Positions 48,451-61,912 of a stretch of 64,000 bases of DNA are shown piece by piece. This DNA comes from Glossina fuscipes (lineage: Eukaryota; Arthropoda; Insecta; Diptera; Glossinidae). Position 1 is the stretch's first letter. Each line of letters starts with the position of its first letter. The notes below the pieces were generated by a model. It did not search any database. It had not been told where the DNA came from and was given only the letters and a program-made list of their open reading frames with translations. A program made the position numbers and the translations under genes. The stretch spans positions 50,221,839-50,285,838 of the forward strand of contig NW_023998415.1 of NCBI RefSeq assembly GCF_014805625.2, read 5' to 3'.

Positions 48451-50543
48451 TATTATTAATATGAACGCACTTGAACTGGTTGGCACTAGTAGTCAGTGAA
48501 TGAATCATTACATCTGTGCTGGACAACAACAAGAACAGCAACAGCAATAATAAAATGTTATCGTGTTAACATAGAAAGAAAAAGTTATAACGAAATTGTA
48601 AGAAGAAAATCAAATTAATTTTATAATTTAAAATTATAACGAACATTTATTATTTAATTATATCGTCAGGTATTATATTAAAGGCGTTTGGATGTGCATA
48701 TGTAAGAGAATCTATTTACAGCTATGCACGTATGCGACTGATGTAACTCGCATGGCATTGACAATACACTTTGACTTTGACTGACGTCAATGTCAGGGTC
48801 AATAGTAAAAATACAAATAAATAAATTCTTTTTGTTTTCATTTTAACCAGAGAGAGAGTCATTCGTGTTGTTTTTGTTAAACGTAGCAACAAAACCGGCC
48901 GGCTTCCTACACTATGCTTACTTATTATTTATATATGCATGTATCAGGTAAATAAAAAAAAAATTATTATAAAAAACGGAAAAAAACCCAAAACTATTAC
49001 GTTTAATGCGCTTTGCAGAGAATACATTTTATATGTAAGGTTTTATATGTGGCGCCTCAAATTATTATATGAATGCACAGAAAGCATTCAGAAAAGTTGA
49101 ACTTTTTCTCTTAGTCAAGTTTGAAATTTCTCTTCATTGTTAGATAGATACCCGCTGCCTGCTTTCTCCCATAAAACGTTTTATTGCTTCGCAGTTTAAA
49201 ATAGCTTATGCTAGCATGCCCGGCTATTATATGAAGCTTTCTTTTATAGTTTAATATGAAGGTCAATGAGTACCTTCATATTCATGGTCTGACGTACAAA
49301 TAAATTTCGTTCTGTTTTATTTTGCAAACTCATTCACCTGAAGCAACCTCGTTTTACGTGAATTCCTTAAGCGTCTGCTATGCGTTGACCGGTTACTGTA
49401 AAATATGCATTTAGTTTGCGTTTACAATGTGTGAAGTCCTTGATAGCCGTAAAAGTTCAACTGCTAAAGTATATCATTTCAAGAATCTATTCGGCTTTTC
49501 AATGTAGATTACAAGTTCACTTACATATCGAGTGCGTTACCATACTTACTTTATATGCATGCGATTTTTTTCATTTCACCTCATGACCTCCATTTGCTTT
49601 ATACCTAACGTAATCGCACGATTTGTTAAGTTAATTATATTTCAATGTTAACGTTTCAGCTAATTGGAGGCACCATAATTTTATGACACGCTCAAGATCC
49701 GTATGATTTAAAATTGATTTAAATCGGCTTACTCTAGCTTGAAATCATGGTGCATTTAATAGTCCGAAGAGAGGCTGAGTGTCGGTTTTTAAACACATCA
49801 AAAATAGGCTCCAGCTATCTTTAATAATAAATAATTACATATTTAAAATGAACGAGAGAGAATATAGTTTCGTAGATGCATTTGCACCAAAAGTTACAAT
49901 TTGTTCCTTTTTCCCCGCATTTTTCTAGAATTAAACAAATCAACAACATATGATTCTTCGTACTGAGTGAAAAAACGATTCCTTCCTGTTTCCCATGCAT
50001 AGGGCGAACATACAGTGGCGTTTGGCAAATATAAATTAGAAAACTTTTAGATATGTGCACTCGATAAACACTCACACTACGCAAACTTAATGAAACAGAA
50101 ATGAAAATAATAGGTCATGATGTTTTAATCGAAATTATTCGTAATTTCCATTAATTTGAGTAATTAGGCTTATTTTCATTTGGTTACGCTAAACTCTCGA
50201 ATACCCGAACTCTCTATAGTCGAACAACATATTATATTAAACTATAATGGGTGAAAGTATGGAGTAGTTTTTATGCTGGGCGAATTGTAGTTGGATCATA
50301 TTTTTTCAATAATTCCTGCTTGTGAATGAATCACGTTATCGAACGATGTTGACTGATTTTTTTCGTTTCAACTTAATGCTATGGATGCTGATGATTTGTC
50401 AGCACTATGATGCCATCTGCGAAACAGCTCATAAAAAGTTTTAAACGACGCCTTTTTGCGCAAGCTGCTGTCAGTTTCTGTACATATTTAAAAGTGGAAC
50501 TGGTACAATTCACTTCGGCTGAGGTTGATTGAAAACATTACGC

Positions 50544-50784
50544 TTATTTTGCTTTCAATAAATCGTCATAGAAAAGCTTATTGAAATTTCTCCTGTGTGT
50601 CCTTTGGCTCTTTCTTTTACACCACCGCAGACGTACTTTTGATTGCCGGCTGATTCGTTTTTTTATCTTAGTATATACTCTTCGTTGTGACCCTTTCGAT
50701 AATTGTTGCCATTTCGCTCTCATTGCTATTGTGTTATTATCATCTAACAAGCTCGCTTCACGGTCGTTGTTTTGAATGGATTAA
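50544..50784 (-). other. unidentified basic coding-like open frame
   Basis: From a stop near 50785 the minus strand stays open for about 80 codons and reads IQNNDREASLLDDNNTIAMR, then a strongly basic stretch (KKRISRQSKVRLRWCKRKSQ). The composition differs from the AT-driven ORFs around it. There is no ATG near the start; the first Met is internal. No family recognised. Confidence 0.2.
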
Positions 50785-53700
50785 TGCTATTATCGTAGAT
50801 CCGATTCGTTTGTGCATTTTTCCTTAAACTTCTATATTTATTTAAATTGCATTTTATTTGTTCTTAACAGCAACCACATATACATAGTCTCATTGTGTAC
50901 ATAACACCAATCAATGTTGTTGTTGTGATGGGTAATGGCTTTAACTTAGAGCGTTTTCTTTTTCTTTTTTTTTTGCAAAAACTCTCAAGTTGACTTTTGA
51001 TCTTAAACTGAGCATTTGGTTATTTTCTTTTAATATGGTGTATAATGTATCTCCGCATTTCAGCTTCTGTGTCACAATTAGAAGTTTTCTACCTTTTTGT
51101 TATTATTACCATCAATTAATATTCATCGTTGAAGCGCTCAATACTTCTACAGGAATGCATCTCATGGATGAAAGATGATAAGCTAACACGATCGACACAG
51201 CATTTGAATGTGTATACAACATAAACTTAATTGAATTGAATTTTATTTATTGCGATATTTTACACTAGGGAACGAAATTCTTAATCAGAATAAGCTGCTA
51301 AACTCTTACAATGTTCGTCTATCCGTTTGCTTGTAAATCGTTTATTCATCAAGCGTAGAATTCGAAATAAATTTCCTCCTCTTTAATTTTTAACTGAAAT
51401 AATCGAGAAAGTAAATTTGTGCTGGGTCGCACGCAGGCTGATTGGTATGCGGTTCAGTAATGCGCAAGCACTTCTTTCGGCATCGGGATCAATTTTTGGA
51501 TTTTACTTTAAGATATTAAGGGTAAAATAAGTTTCGATTTCGCTCAATATTAAAAAAGTGGAAAGAATATTTCGAAACATTGTGAGTACATAACGCATTT
51601 GTATCAATAATTTCCGGGACTGATACATATAGATGACATGTTTAACAAAAAAGCCACATTATATTTAGAAAGCCCTAGTCCTCATGCCACGTGTATATAA
51701 ATTTTATTTCTCAATGAATTCTTCACTTGATCCCAACCTCTTTAATTGGAGCCTGCCTTTCAGGTTTTGTTTCATTTCAATTTCATTTTAACTGAATTAA
51801 GCAACTAATTTTATAAGTTGAAATTCGCATTATATCATATGATAAGATTAGATTGAGAGGAAGAAAATAACTTAAAGTTCATAATTTAGATAAATTAATG
51901 AAAATATAAAGTGAAAGGGAGACAAAATACAAGTTCACGTCCTACACCCAGGAATGCTTACAGTGCTGAAGAACATCGAAGTGCGAAGTGTCACTGAGTC
52001 GACGCAAACATGCCGAACCATTGGTTAAACACCTCAACCCCTTTATTGATGGTAGCGCGCGAATTTCCACGAGCATTATTGAAAATATATTTATTTTTAA
52101 ATGTACTATATGTATTAAAGTTTTTACAAACAATATCAAGCGGGTTTAAAAATTCATATTTACGTTTACATTGGTGAAGTTTTATGGAACAAAAGCTTGT
52201 TGAAATTTTTTTAATCTACCTTCATTTATAGAGAGTTCTAGGTAAAAATTAACATGAATTTTTTATAGAACAGCACACCAAGATCAAGGACTTATTCACT
52301 TACACACTTCACTTATTCATTATCACATACTGCATGAAAAAGTGTTTGGTAGTGAGCTTAAAGGGTACGCCAAACAAGTCTCCGAATTACTAACACATTA
52401 TTGTGTTTGCTCCATTTGGAAAGCAGCCTTCCTATGTCCAAATTTTAAGTAAAAAACGTGCATAGTTTAGCCTTTGATATCATTGCAATATCATCTATCT
52501 CTTGAGATTTTGCTTTTCGATTGTCAAAAATAATTTTCAGAAATTTTTAATTTTAGTGGGCGTAACCATGCGTAGGAGCAGTTAACAATGTTCAACTACA
52601 TTGTTGTTCATAAGATTTCTTTTCAGTTCAGCAAAACCATCGACAACTTGTTGTTTTCGACTGAGAAAAGTTGCCATAATAATTTTCAAGTCAGTGCTGA
52701 GCTTGAACGGTCTTTTTTCCCATTAAAAAGAATGTTCGAACAAACGCACGAATTATGTTGAGCGTCTTGAAAATCGCTTTAGACTGATTGTATGCTTTTT
52801 GAAGGACACCTTGAATCATATTTTTTTACTTAAGAGATGCTCACGATTATTCGTGGCTGTTAGATGTAACGAGAATTCATCTTTGACACTCTCTTATAGA
52901 AAGAACCCTCTAAATAAATAATGAATTAAGACTACTGCTGCAGCTTTAGAACAGCGATTTGCTCCACAAATAACTACTCGTTCCTGACGGTTCATTCCTA
53001 AAATACAAATGGAAGATAAGCACCAATTTTTTAGGGGAAATTTAATAAACATTCCGCTTTTTTAGGAGAAATTTAAGTCGAAAGAAGACGTTGTTGAAAC
53101 TTTAAAAATGAGTCCGTGCACATAATGTTGAAATTAAAAATTTCATTATTGGTTGTGGTCAAATAGGGTGCCTTTCATTCAATGTTAACATGAAGGACTA
53201 CGTTTCAGTTGTTTTTCATTGTGAATTTTTATAATCTTTCACATCCACGGCCTTTTATGTCCTTTGAGTAGCCTTTGACTTTATCCAAAAAATTATGTTG
53301 ACAAAATGTAAAAAAAAAATAAATTTAAATGCATATGTTGATGTGTGAGTGACTGAGCATTTCTAATGAACTGTTGGTCGGACTTAGAAGGAAGTTGAAA
53401 TGAAGCAGCAGGGGAAACGGTAACCAGAGCAATATTGAAACTCAAGGTTAATCTGTATGTGGGCGAAGAATATAAATTTAAATTACAGAAAACTAGGGAG
53501 CCTACATACAATCTATAATAGAAGGACACTACCCGCGAATCAACTAACTAACTATTACTTCTTAAAGCTGGCAGGAAAAGCAACAAGAAATTCAACTCGA
53601 AGAACTCATTCTCCAATTTAACAAAAATGGCTATAGAATAGAACATATACATTATAATAAATATATTATGAGGCTATAAAACCTTCAAAACTAACCTTGA

Positions 53701-55358
53701 ACTTCAACTGAAATAAGTGAGAGATAAAAAGTAATAAAGTTCATTGCGCATTACCGGCCGGGATAAGAGACAAGACACATATCTAAAACACACGCATAAT
53801 GTATAGAAAAAATGTTTGAGACCACATTAAGAGAGTTTTTCAAAGATTCCATGGAAAAGCTTTAAGAGAAAACAAACTTTTCATTTTAAACTGTCTTAGC
53901 TGTTACTAAATGCTAGCATTTTTCAAAGCTTTAAAAGGTGCCTTGGAAAGCTTTTATTAAAATTTGCGAAGAGTTCTTTATTCTTTTTTTTCATATTGTT
54001 TACTCTTTGCCTCCTCCAACGACCTCGGTTAATTACATTCATACACTTATCCTTGCTATGAGGATAATGACTGTTGTCATTGCTTGAGGTCGCTATGTTA
54101 GATTTGTTATTCCACTAGAGATTGCAAAAGTCAAGGATTTATCTATTTTTATCAGTTGTTGGCATCGAGCTTATGGTGAAATTATTTTAATAGTATATGC
54201 GTAAAGGAAAGCTGTCCTTGATATTAAAACTCATATCAATTTTTCAAAACCAATACATTCTGTAGGTAAACAAAAATCTATACAACTCCTACTCAATTAA
54301 TTTAAGAGCTCTCTTCCTCTTGGCGTTGTTGTATTAATAAGCTTTGATTTTTTTCATTATCAGAAGAAAAATTATTATTTTTCTTATTAAAGGCCGTTTG
54401 CAAGACCATTGCATCGGCGGAATTTCGAAAATATTGATAATATTTTCTATAATTGGCGATTACTCGAATGGAAGAAATTAATCTTCGACCAAAAAATATT
54501 TTAGTAAATAATGTTTGAATAAACTTTAAAAAAATACATTTATCTTCGTTTTACTTCTCTTTAAAGTGTTATTTTAAAGATACTGTAAAAGAGTCAAATG
54601 AAAATAATCGAAGTTATACTGCGTTTAAGGCCTAAATTGCCCTGCACTAGGATACTATTTTATTTGGTAAATTTTTCGGTCATTTAATGTTTTGACATGC
54701 CCACAATCATATCTTTATTATATGCTGGACTTTTTAGGGGATTAAATAAGCGAAAAAGGGAAAACAAAAGATTTGGGGAATTTACAGTAATTTTCCTCTT
54801 TAATGAATCCCTAATTTTAGCGAGTTTATATATATACTTAAATTGAATAAGTGGATTCTTAATAGAGCCTTGATTATGTTTTATGCAAAATCAAGTCGAA
54901 ATTTTGCAGTTACATTAAAATTTACAAGAATATATTTGTCGACTGTTCATTCTTTTTTTACATCGACCGTCCCTTCTCTTCATCTTTTTTGTATTACATT
55001 TAATTTTGTTTGTTTGGATATAAGTTATAAAAAACATTCATTTCGTTTTTATTGTGACCGCTTGTAGACTTTTTTATCGACGTAACATTCTCTATAAGGA
55101 AAGTAGGACGTAAGATAATGACAAGCAGAACAAGCCAATGACCTAAAATGTTTATATTGCGTAGAAAAATCTAATCTATAGTCAGAAGAATGCTAATCTT
55201 AATGCGTATATAAGTTTCTTAATGAAAAAAAGGGCAACTGAAGGTTAACTGCCAACGCTTAGAGTGTAACGACCCTATTGGAAGACATACTTCCGCGAAA
55301 TAATAAGGGCAAAAGAAAAGAAAAAAATTCACCACCAAATTTTTTCAAAGTTATTAAA

Positions 55359-55664
55359 TCAAACATTTACATAGGCATACGGTTGTAGGCAAACGAACGC
55401 TTTTGCTTTGCGGACAACTGGCATCGAGATGTGCTTCGAATGTTTTTTGCACGATGTATAGTAAACGTACGAACACTCTGCATTTTTTTTATGAACAGAA
55501 TTATGAGCGCACGACAGGCACGTTCTTGTTCTGAATTTTACAAATTTTTGCAATATTTCCTTTAAAAACTTTTCTAATTCGATCGAAGAATGGAATGCAT
55601 TTTTTGAGAACAATCGCTTAAATGCATCTGAACGGGGCAACACGTTTTCAATTTTGCAAATCAA
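55359..55664 (-). other. unidentified Cys/His-containing open frame
   Basis: The minus-strand frame of about 101 codons contains SIELEKFLKEILQKFVKF followed by CLSCAHNSVHKKNAEC, then C and H residues in a loosely zinc-finger-like spacing. There is no ATG at the start of the frame and no splice partners are obvious. It could be a decayed transposon fragment or chance. Confidence 0.2.
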
Positions 55665-57844
55665 TAGCCCTCTCTAGTTCAACTTGAAAGTAATGAGTCC
55701 TGGAGGAACGCGTGCGTTAGGACTAACAAAATCTTGTGTCTTTTACGCCAACACGTCGTGTTCGTTAGATCTTTAAGGAAATTCTTGCTTACGAAACTTA
55801 CTCTTATATAAGAAAAGTGGAATTTTTTGAGGGGCATGTATAAAAGGAACGTTTAGCGTTGATTTAAATGGCACGAGCCGCCTGGAAAAAACAAAAAAGT
55901 CAAACGCACGGAAAACCATGTAGTTGCGTAGAAAGTAGTAAATGAAAACATAAGGAAGTTGCTCAACAACCTCGACATTATGTTTAAATCCCAAAGTAAG
56001 ATAAACTTTCTTTCGCTTTGTTTCTTTCTGTGCCTTCAATTATTAGATTCGTTACACGTGTTGGAAGAAATGAGTATGAAATTTTCCACCCTTCGAAAAT
56101 CCATTTAAAATCAAGGGAACATTTCTTACATGTTAATGTAAATACAAAATAGAGGATAATCTGGTATTTGCTTAAGCTCTCTGTTATCACGAGCTGTTTC
56201 AAGAGCTCTAGAATTATTTTATAATCGAGCATTTACATGTTAAATAATGTATACGCGCAGTGGTGGTGACTCCAAGCTAGATAAAAGCCACTGCGAAAGT
56301 AGGTGAACAAAGGCAATCACTATATGCCCGTACATTGTAGTTGTCTATAGGCTGAAGTGAGAATAAAACGAAAGGTAATAATAAAACGAAAGTGATTATC
56401 ATTTTTAATAGATAATGTATATGAATTAGTGTATTTTATTAAATAGGTGGAAAAAAGAAAAAGCGAAAGGCATAACTTCTCTTTATACTATGCAATCTGG
56501 CGGGTTACACTGTTTCCTCTTTTCAAAGCTTGCCGTCAAAACGTGTAAATGAATATCCACAGTGAAGTTGCTAATCTATTCTTGCTGACATTGCCTTTAA
56601 TTACCCATCATATCGACGACATGTGCATTTGTCATCTTCTTGTTAATCTGTCTATGGGACCACTCATCGCGCTATATTGTCTCAAAATCACTGGGAAAAC
56701 AAATATCAAAACTCCAGAATCTATTAATGTCAAAACTGTGTGAAAATAAAACCAAACAAAGTGAAAAACAATCTTAACATTCAAACTCGATCCCCAAGGC
56801 TTTTAACTGGTTCTCTAGATCAAATAGAAGCCTTTTCATATTAATACTACGTTTGTTTTACCACTATGTCTGATATCTATCGAGAATTCTTTGAATGCGT
56901 TTAGAAGAAATTTATAACGTATATTTTGTTGCTGGTAGAAATCGATGATTGCGGAATTTATGGAGAAAGATAATTACATTAGCGGCGTTTGATAAAATGA
57001 AATAAATGGTTAATTGGAAAACCTAGGCAAAATATTCCCGTAAAGTGATCGTAGTTCTGTTGGCGGTGGTGAAAACACACCAAAAATATACATATGTCTA
57101 AGGTTCATACAAAGAAGTCCATGTTCGTATTAGATCTTCTTTACTCAGCATAGTGAAACAATCTTCTGTTTCAGAAACTTCAACAGCGTTACCAATAGCC
57201 ACTTAACTGAATCAAAAGACCGTCTTCGGACCAGCATTGAAAGCATACCCATAATCGCTTCTAGTTTTTCTTCCGTCTGTTCATTCAACATTTTGTAATA
57301 CACATGTGTCTTAATTGATAAACAATCTATCCGAATAGCATTTTAAAAAAGGAAACTCTTTACTTTTTGAATTCGGAATTCGTATATAGTCAGTAAAATG
57401 AGAGCCGTGAGGGATGTCAATTTCTGGAGCCTGGCATCTATTTGTTTTTCGACTTCGTAAGTAAAAGGCCTCTTTACATTATTATAAAAAACAAATAAAT
57501 TTTTCGTATGTGTATCACACATGCGTACATATATCTATCTTTTTTTTTTAATTTATTTATGTGAAGATTTCTTTAAAATTAAAATTTTTTTGCACGCATA
57601 ACACGTTCTTGAACTTTTAAACTCAATTCGCAGCCACACGTGGTGTTCTCTGTTTATATATTGAGTACATCAAGCGAAAGCCAATGAGCGATAAATATCT
57701 ATTTTAGAAAAAAAGAACGCAAAAACTAAAGGAACGATACGGCTGCAAACGAATTTCTCGACACCTAACAAAAAAGTCTTCGTTATACTTTTATTTGCAT
57801 CGATTAATACCTGACCAACGAAATTATTCGATTGGCAAATTATC

Positions 57845-57875
57845 ATCGTAATTTTCGAAATGTGAAAATTACGAT
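57845..57875. repeat. perfect 12-bp inverted repeat
   Basis: ATCGTAATTTTC, a 7-base spacer GAAATGT, then GAAAATTACGAT. It lies about 160 bp before the mariner relic at 58034, next to TTGGCAAATTATCATCG, which could be a decayed mariner terminus (speculative). Confidence 0.75.
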
Positions 57876-58033
57876 TCTACAGGAGGACCGGCAGCTAACG
57901 TCGTTTTTGCGGATGTCGATATTTGTTGACAATTTTTAAACTCATTGTATACTTCAAAGTCATGTCAAAGACACTTTCTACTTGAAGTGACTTGTTTATT
58001 CGTAAATAATAAAATCTTAAAGGAGTTTTGCAG

Positions 58034-58318
58034 TTTATGCCGAAATCCCCGAAAAGGTCCATATCCGGCATTGTATGCTTTTTGAGTTTCGTAATGGTAG
58101 TGACGCAACGGTTGCTATCAAAAACATTTGCTATGTTCATCCATCATAAATGTCGAAGGTGGTTTTCTAGGTTCAAATCCGGAAATTTCAATTTTTTTGA
58201 CTCGTGCCGACGAGGAATACTAATAAATTTATACAATGACATGTTATGAGCGAAAGTGGATGTAAACCCGTATCAGACAATCAAGGAACTGTTAAACACT
58301 CTTGAGCAACTTTGAATT
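58034..58318 (+). mobile_element. mariner transposase relic, N-terminal part, frameshifted
   Basis: Plus-strand pieces in order: ATGCCGAAATCCCC at the start; then, in another frame, IPEKVHIRHCMLFEFRNG and SDATVAIKNIC; then, after a frame change and stop, KCRRWFSRFKSGNF; then, after a further stop, AKVDVNPYQTIKELLNTLE. These match the N-terminal DNA-binding region of mariner transposases (RHxxLFEFRxG, CxxWFSRFKSGxF, and the second helix-turn-helix start). Homology stops abruptly near 58318. At least one frameshift and two stops mark a dead copy; the catalytic DDD part is missing. Confidence 0.8.
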
Positions 58319-58640
58319 TGATTGCAGGCCATGCGGTGGATATAAAAGATACGCTGACATTGTCCCTTTGTATATCTACATGTTGTTGTTTTGGGGAAAG
58401 CAGTGTTGGATCTAATTCAATACTTAATGAATTTAATGAAGTTCGACTAAATTCCGTTTCTGTACCAATTAAGATCAACCCTGTACAGGCATTATTCAAT
58501 GCTATAGAATTTATTACGGGATTTATAGCCGTATTCTGGGCAACGTCAAATAAATGGCATAAGTTATAAAGTAGTTGCAAATGTGAATCCGATTTTGTGA
58601 TTTTATTTCGTAGTCTGAGGGCTAAACCCAAACTTGAAAA
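58319..58640 (-). other. unidentified coding-like open segment (open on both strands)
   Basis: Directly after the mariner relic, about 105 minus-strand codons are open with mixed, protein-like composition (for example NPVINSIALNN, GLILIGTETEF, DIQRDNVSVSFISTAWP). A pyrimidine-rich TTTTTTCAAG at the upstream end could be a splice acceptor. The plus strand is open over most of the same stretch, so strand and reality are uncertain. I recognise no family. Confidence 0.25.
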
Positions 58641-61600
58641 AAGTCATCAATTTTTGGCCATTTCTAGAGCAGATGATGAAGAATTTTTCCTACTATAATC
58701 TAATATAGTATAGAAGAGTTTGAAAAGAAAAGAAAGAATAATACAAAATGAGATGAGAAAAGGTAATTAATTGTAATATATTTATGGGATTTTGTGCAGA
58801 AAGAATGTAACGATATATCCGCTTTATATGAACTTAATAAGATAGCATTATTTCATAGCATAATATATTTTGTTGAAACATTTGAGAGGAGAGAGCGACC
58901 GGTTCCAGTTTGAAGATTCAATTTTTAAGTTATTTTTAAACTTCCCAAGATTTTGCTATGGAGAGTCATAAACCAAATGATTGCGATCGTACCTGGTAAA
59001 GGTTACGCGTACGACATTATCAAGTATTTTTCTGTAAATCGCGACTTCTGTGAGTTTTTTTTTAATTGTCTGTTTTTCTAATCCCGATTTTAGCATAAAA
59101 TTGATTGTGGAGAGTCTTATTTTTATCTATTGTCTGAGAATATCAAATTTGGTGTAAAGTGACTATAAAAACTATGGCAAGAACAACACAGTTACAAGCT
59201 TCTATACCTAGTAACGAGTCATAACGTTAGAGTGCAGCTGTTAGGCATTCTGGACCATAAGTATGATTAACAGTTGAATTCTGGCCTTGTGGACGACCAA
59301 TAGATATGAGAGGAACCAATGTGTTTTCTTGTCATAACTTTAGTGAAATTATACCAAATTGATATTTCGAAGCGATAGTCAACTTCAACCTTTCCAATTT
59401 CAAATCATATTATACAACAAGTTTTTTAAGAAGCGTGCATCATGAAAAAGGAAAAAGATGCTTGTGACTGGGCATTACGAGCGTGATTACTATAACAAGT
59501 CAAGTCAACGGGGTCACACACGATGAGCTAGACCTAACGGAAATTCTTTGTAACTAAAGAAAGAAGCGTGAGGGGTGATTATTTCTCAATAATAACTTTA
59601 GGGAATCGTAACGCGATCAAACATACTTGACATAAATCTTTCTTTTTTTAATTCAGTTTTCTAAAATGTAAGAGGGAAAAGAAAAGGTAGAATCCACAAT
59701 GACATGATGTATTCTCTCATACATTTATGAAAACAATTGGCGTATCGATCCATCTATCCGTAGTTTGGTGTCTATCGGTTTCTTTTTACTTCTATAAATA
59801 TTGTGAGAGAAACGTGGAGCATGCCATTCCGAAGTTTATCTTACGGAAATACCCAATCCAATGCGCAGGAATATTCATTTTGTTTTCTAACAGACTCTTT
59901 GTTGCATACGAAGCGACTTAAGTTTACCTGGAGCAAATAGAGTGTTTGATCGGTGAAAGTAAACGCAAAGACAAACACACAGAAGCAAACTGAGTATGTA
60001 CCTATGTATATATAGGATTTCGGTATGAAGGGCATAATAAATGAACATGCAATTCTTTGTTTAATTTAAGAGAACCTTGAGCGATTAAAAAGTCGCAGGG
60101 TGTAGTCCAAAAATATTAAACTTCTAGCAGCATGTGAATGTGTTGTTGGTGTCATTACAATTTCAAATTAGTTCTTCATTTTCTGACTAAAAAAAAGTAT
60201 CACGCAAATTACGAAAGCTTTTTGTTTACATACTGGGCTAAATTTCAACAGAATTTTAAATACTTCTTCCCAAGAAGCTTAAGGCATTTGCTGAAACTTG
60301 CCTGCATACCTTAATACGCTCGCAATATGAATCCATTTGAGTATGTTTATGCACCCGAATGGATATTACTTGAGTTCTGCTTGTTACACAATAAACAATA
60401 TTTTGAAGTTGTTATAGTTTTTATTTTGCTAAGATGGCTTAGCATATAATAAAACTTAGAATGTTTGCAGCACGTAATAACTAATCTGATAAACATACTG
60501 ACACTATTTAGTGCGCGAGGAGAATGTTTTGAAACTTTTTGTTTATGTACATTTCCCAGACGCTAACAGTAACGAAGAGCTATCATTTTATTCAATTGTA
60601 TTATTTCCTTTTTATTCTTTTTTGCAATCTGATATATTCTTTGTTTGTTTCTTTTTTTATTTTTTTTTCAGTTACGGCTACAGTATCATTGAACTTGGGG
60701 CGTTGTCCTTCTCATCGTATCATTCAATATGCCTTAATTTACAAAAAAAAAAAAGAAAAAAATAATTTTTTTCTCGTATTAAATATAAAAATAAAATTTT
60801 AATAGAGACAATCCCAAAAAAAAAAAGAAAAAAATACACTTGTTCAAAATTTCTTGAGCTGATCCACAAAAATATCTAAAGCGAACTGAGGGAATCTTTA
60901 ACTACGATTGATTATGCGCCTTATTTACAGCTCAAAGCCCAACGGATCATGTTTTTTTAGCAAATTTAAAAGATACCATAACCCTGATTACCAGCTTGTT
61001 GCGTAAAATTAAATTTACGACAAGTGTTTTGAATAAAACCCAGTGCGTGGCCTAATCCTTCGTTTCGACCACTGGCCTTAAGATTTGGAATTATTTATAA
61101 ATGATTGGTAGGCACATTTCCTTTTAAAGAGAGAAAAAGCAAAAGTGAAGCCATTTCAGATTTAAATGAAAAATTGAAAAAATTGGGTGTTATCCATCTA
61201 AGCTTTCGAACTTTTTGTTCCACAAATTCAGCCTGACATGTGGCGTGATTTGAAGCGCACTTTTGTTGCAAGTTCAAGCTTATTTATGCCACAATCAGCC
61301 GAGTTTTGATTCGTTTCGATTTCAATGCGCCAGCTTGCTGTTCACCTGTCCTTCATTTTTCTAAAAACACCGCTTTTTTCAAGGACATTTCATTTCGTTG
61401 TAATGTTCTCTGGTGTCTGTCTGGGAAACAATCTCTTCAAAATACTATGCAACTTCGGCAACTTACGTCCTAATAGAATCGCTATTACGGGCATGCAAAT
61501 GACAGTAATTGGTTTAAAATGTGCGGCGCAAAAATATCTCTATTCAAGAGAAAACAAATCAAGAGATAATGTACCTATCAAAACCTGGTGTTCGAAAATG

Positions 61601-61812
61601 ATGTTATCTAGTGCGTTCACGCCCAGAATGCCAGGGAATGCCCAGAATCCGTTAAATCATTCTATTAAACATTAAAATCAGTGAACTTTGCACTGCATTC
61701 ACACTACTAAGTAAGTAGTTAGTTTTTGAAAATGCTGCTGTGGTAAACATGCTATTAATATTTTTCTAAGGCAGAACTCAAATAGTACACATTTTTTTTT
61801 TTTTTATATATT
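58641..61812. other. intergenic DNA, no gene recognised
   Basis: AT-rich with A- and T-runs (for example around 60655-60670, 60740-60760 and 60818-60834). Short open stretches at 61095-61677 on both strands have no recognisable family. A small duplication (GCCCAGAATG then GCCCAGAATCC) lies at about 61621-61650. Confidence 0.45.
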
Positions 61813-61912
61813 NNNNNNNNNNNNNNNNNNNNNNNNNNNNNNNNNNNNNNNNNNNNNNNNNNNNNNNNNNNNNNNNNNNNNNNNNNNNNNNNNNNNNNNN
61901 NNNNNNNNNNNN
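61813..61912. other. assembly gap (100 N)
   Basis: Exactly one hundred N, a conventional scaffold gap of unknown true length. The left edge is a T/AT-rich tract, which may be why assembly stopped there. Confidence 0.98.

Larger units (their letters stand above)
48500..58025. other. intergenic DNA, no gene recognised
   Basis: No protein family recognised. Notable points: a basic open frame at 50544-50784 (minus), a Cys/His-bearing open frame at 55359-55664 (minus), a CRE octamer at 48782-48789 and a 12-bp perfect inverted repeat at 57845-57875. Confidence 0.5.

Noticed and set aside
57895..58140. Minus-strand 81-codon ATG frame as a gene end
   Set aside because: Its first half is the antisense of the mariner N-terminal coding sequence read on the plus strand, so it is best explained as a shadow.
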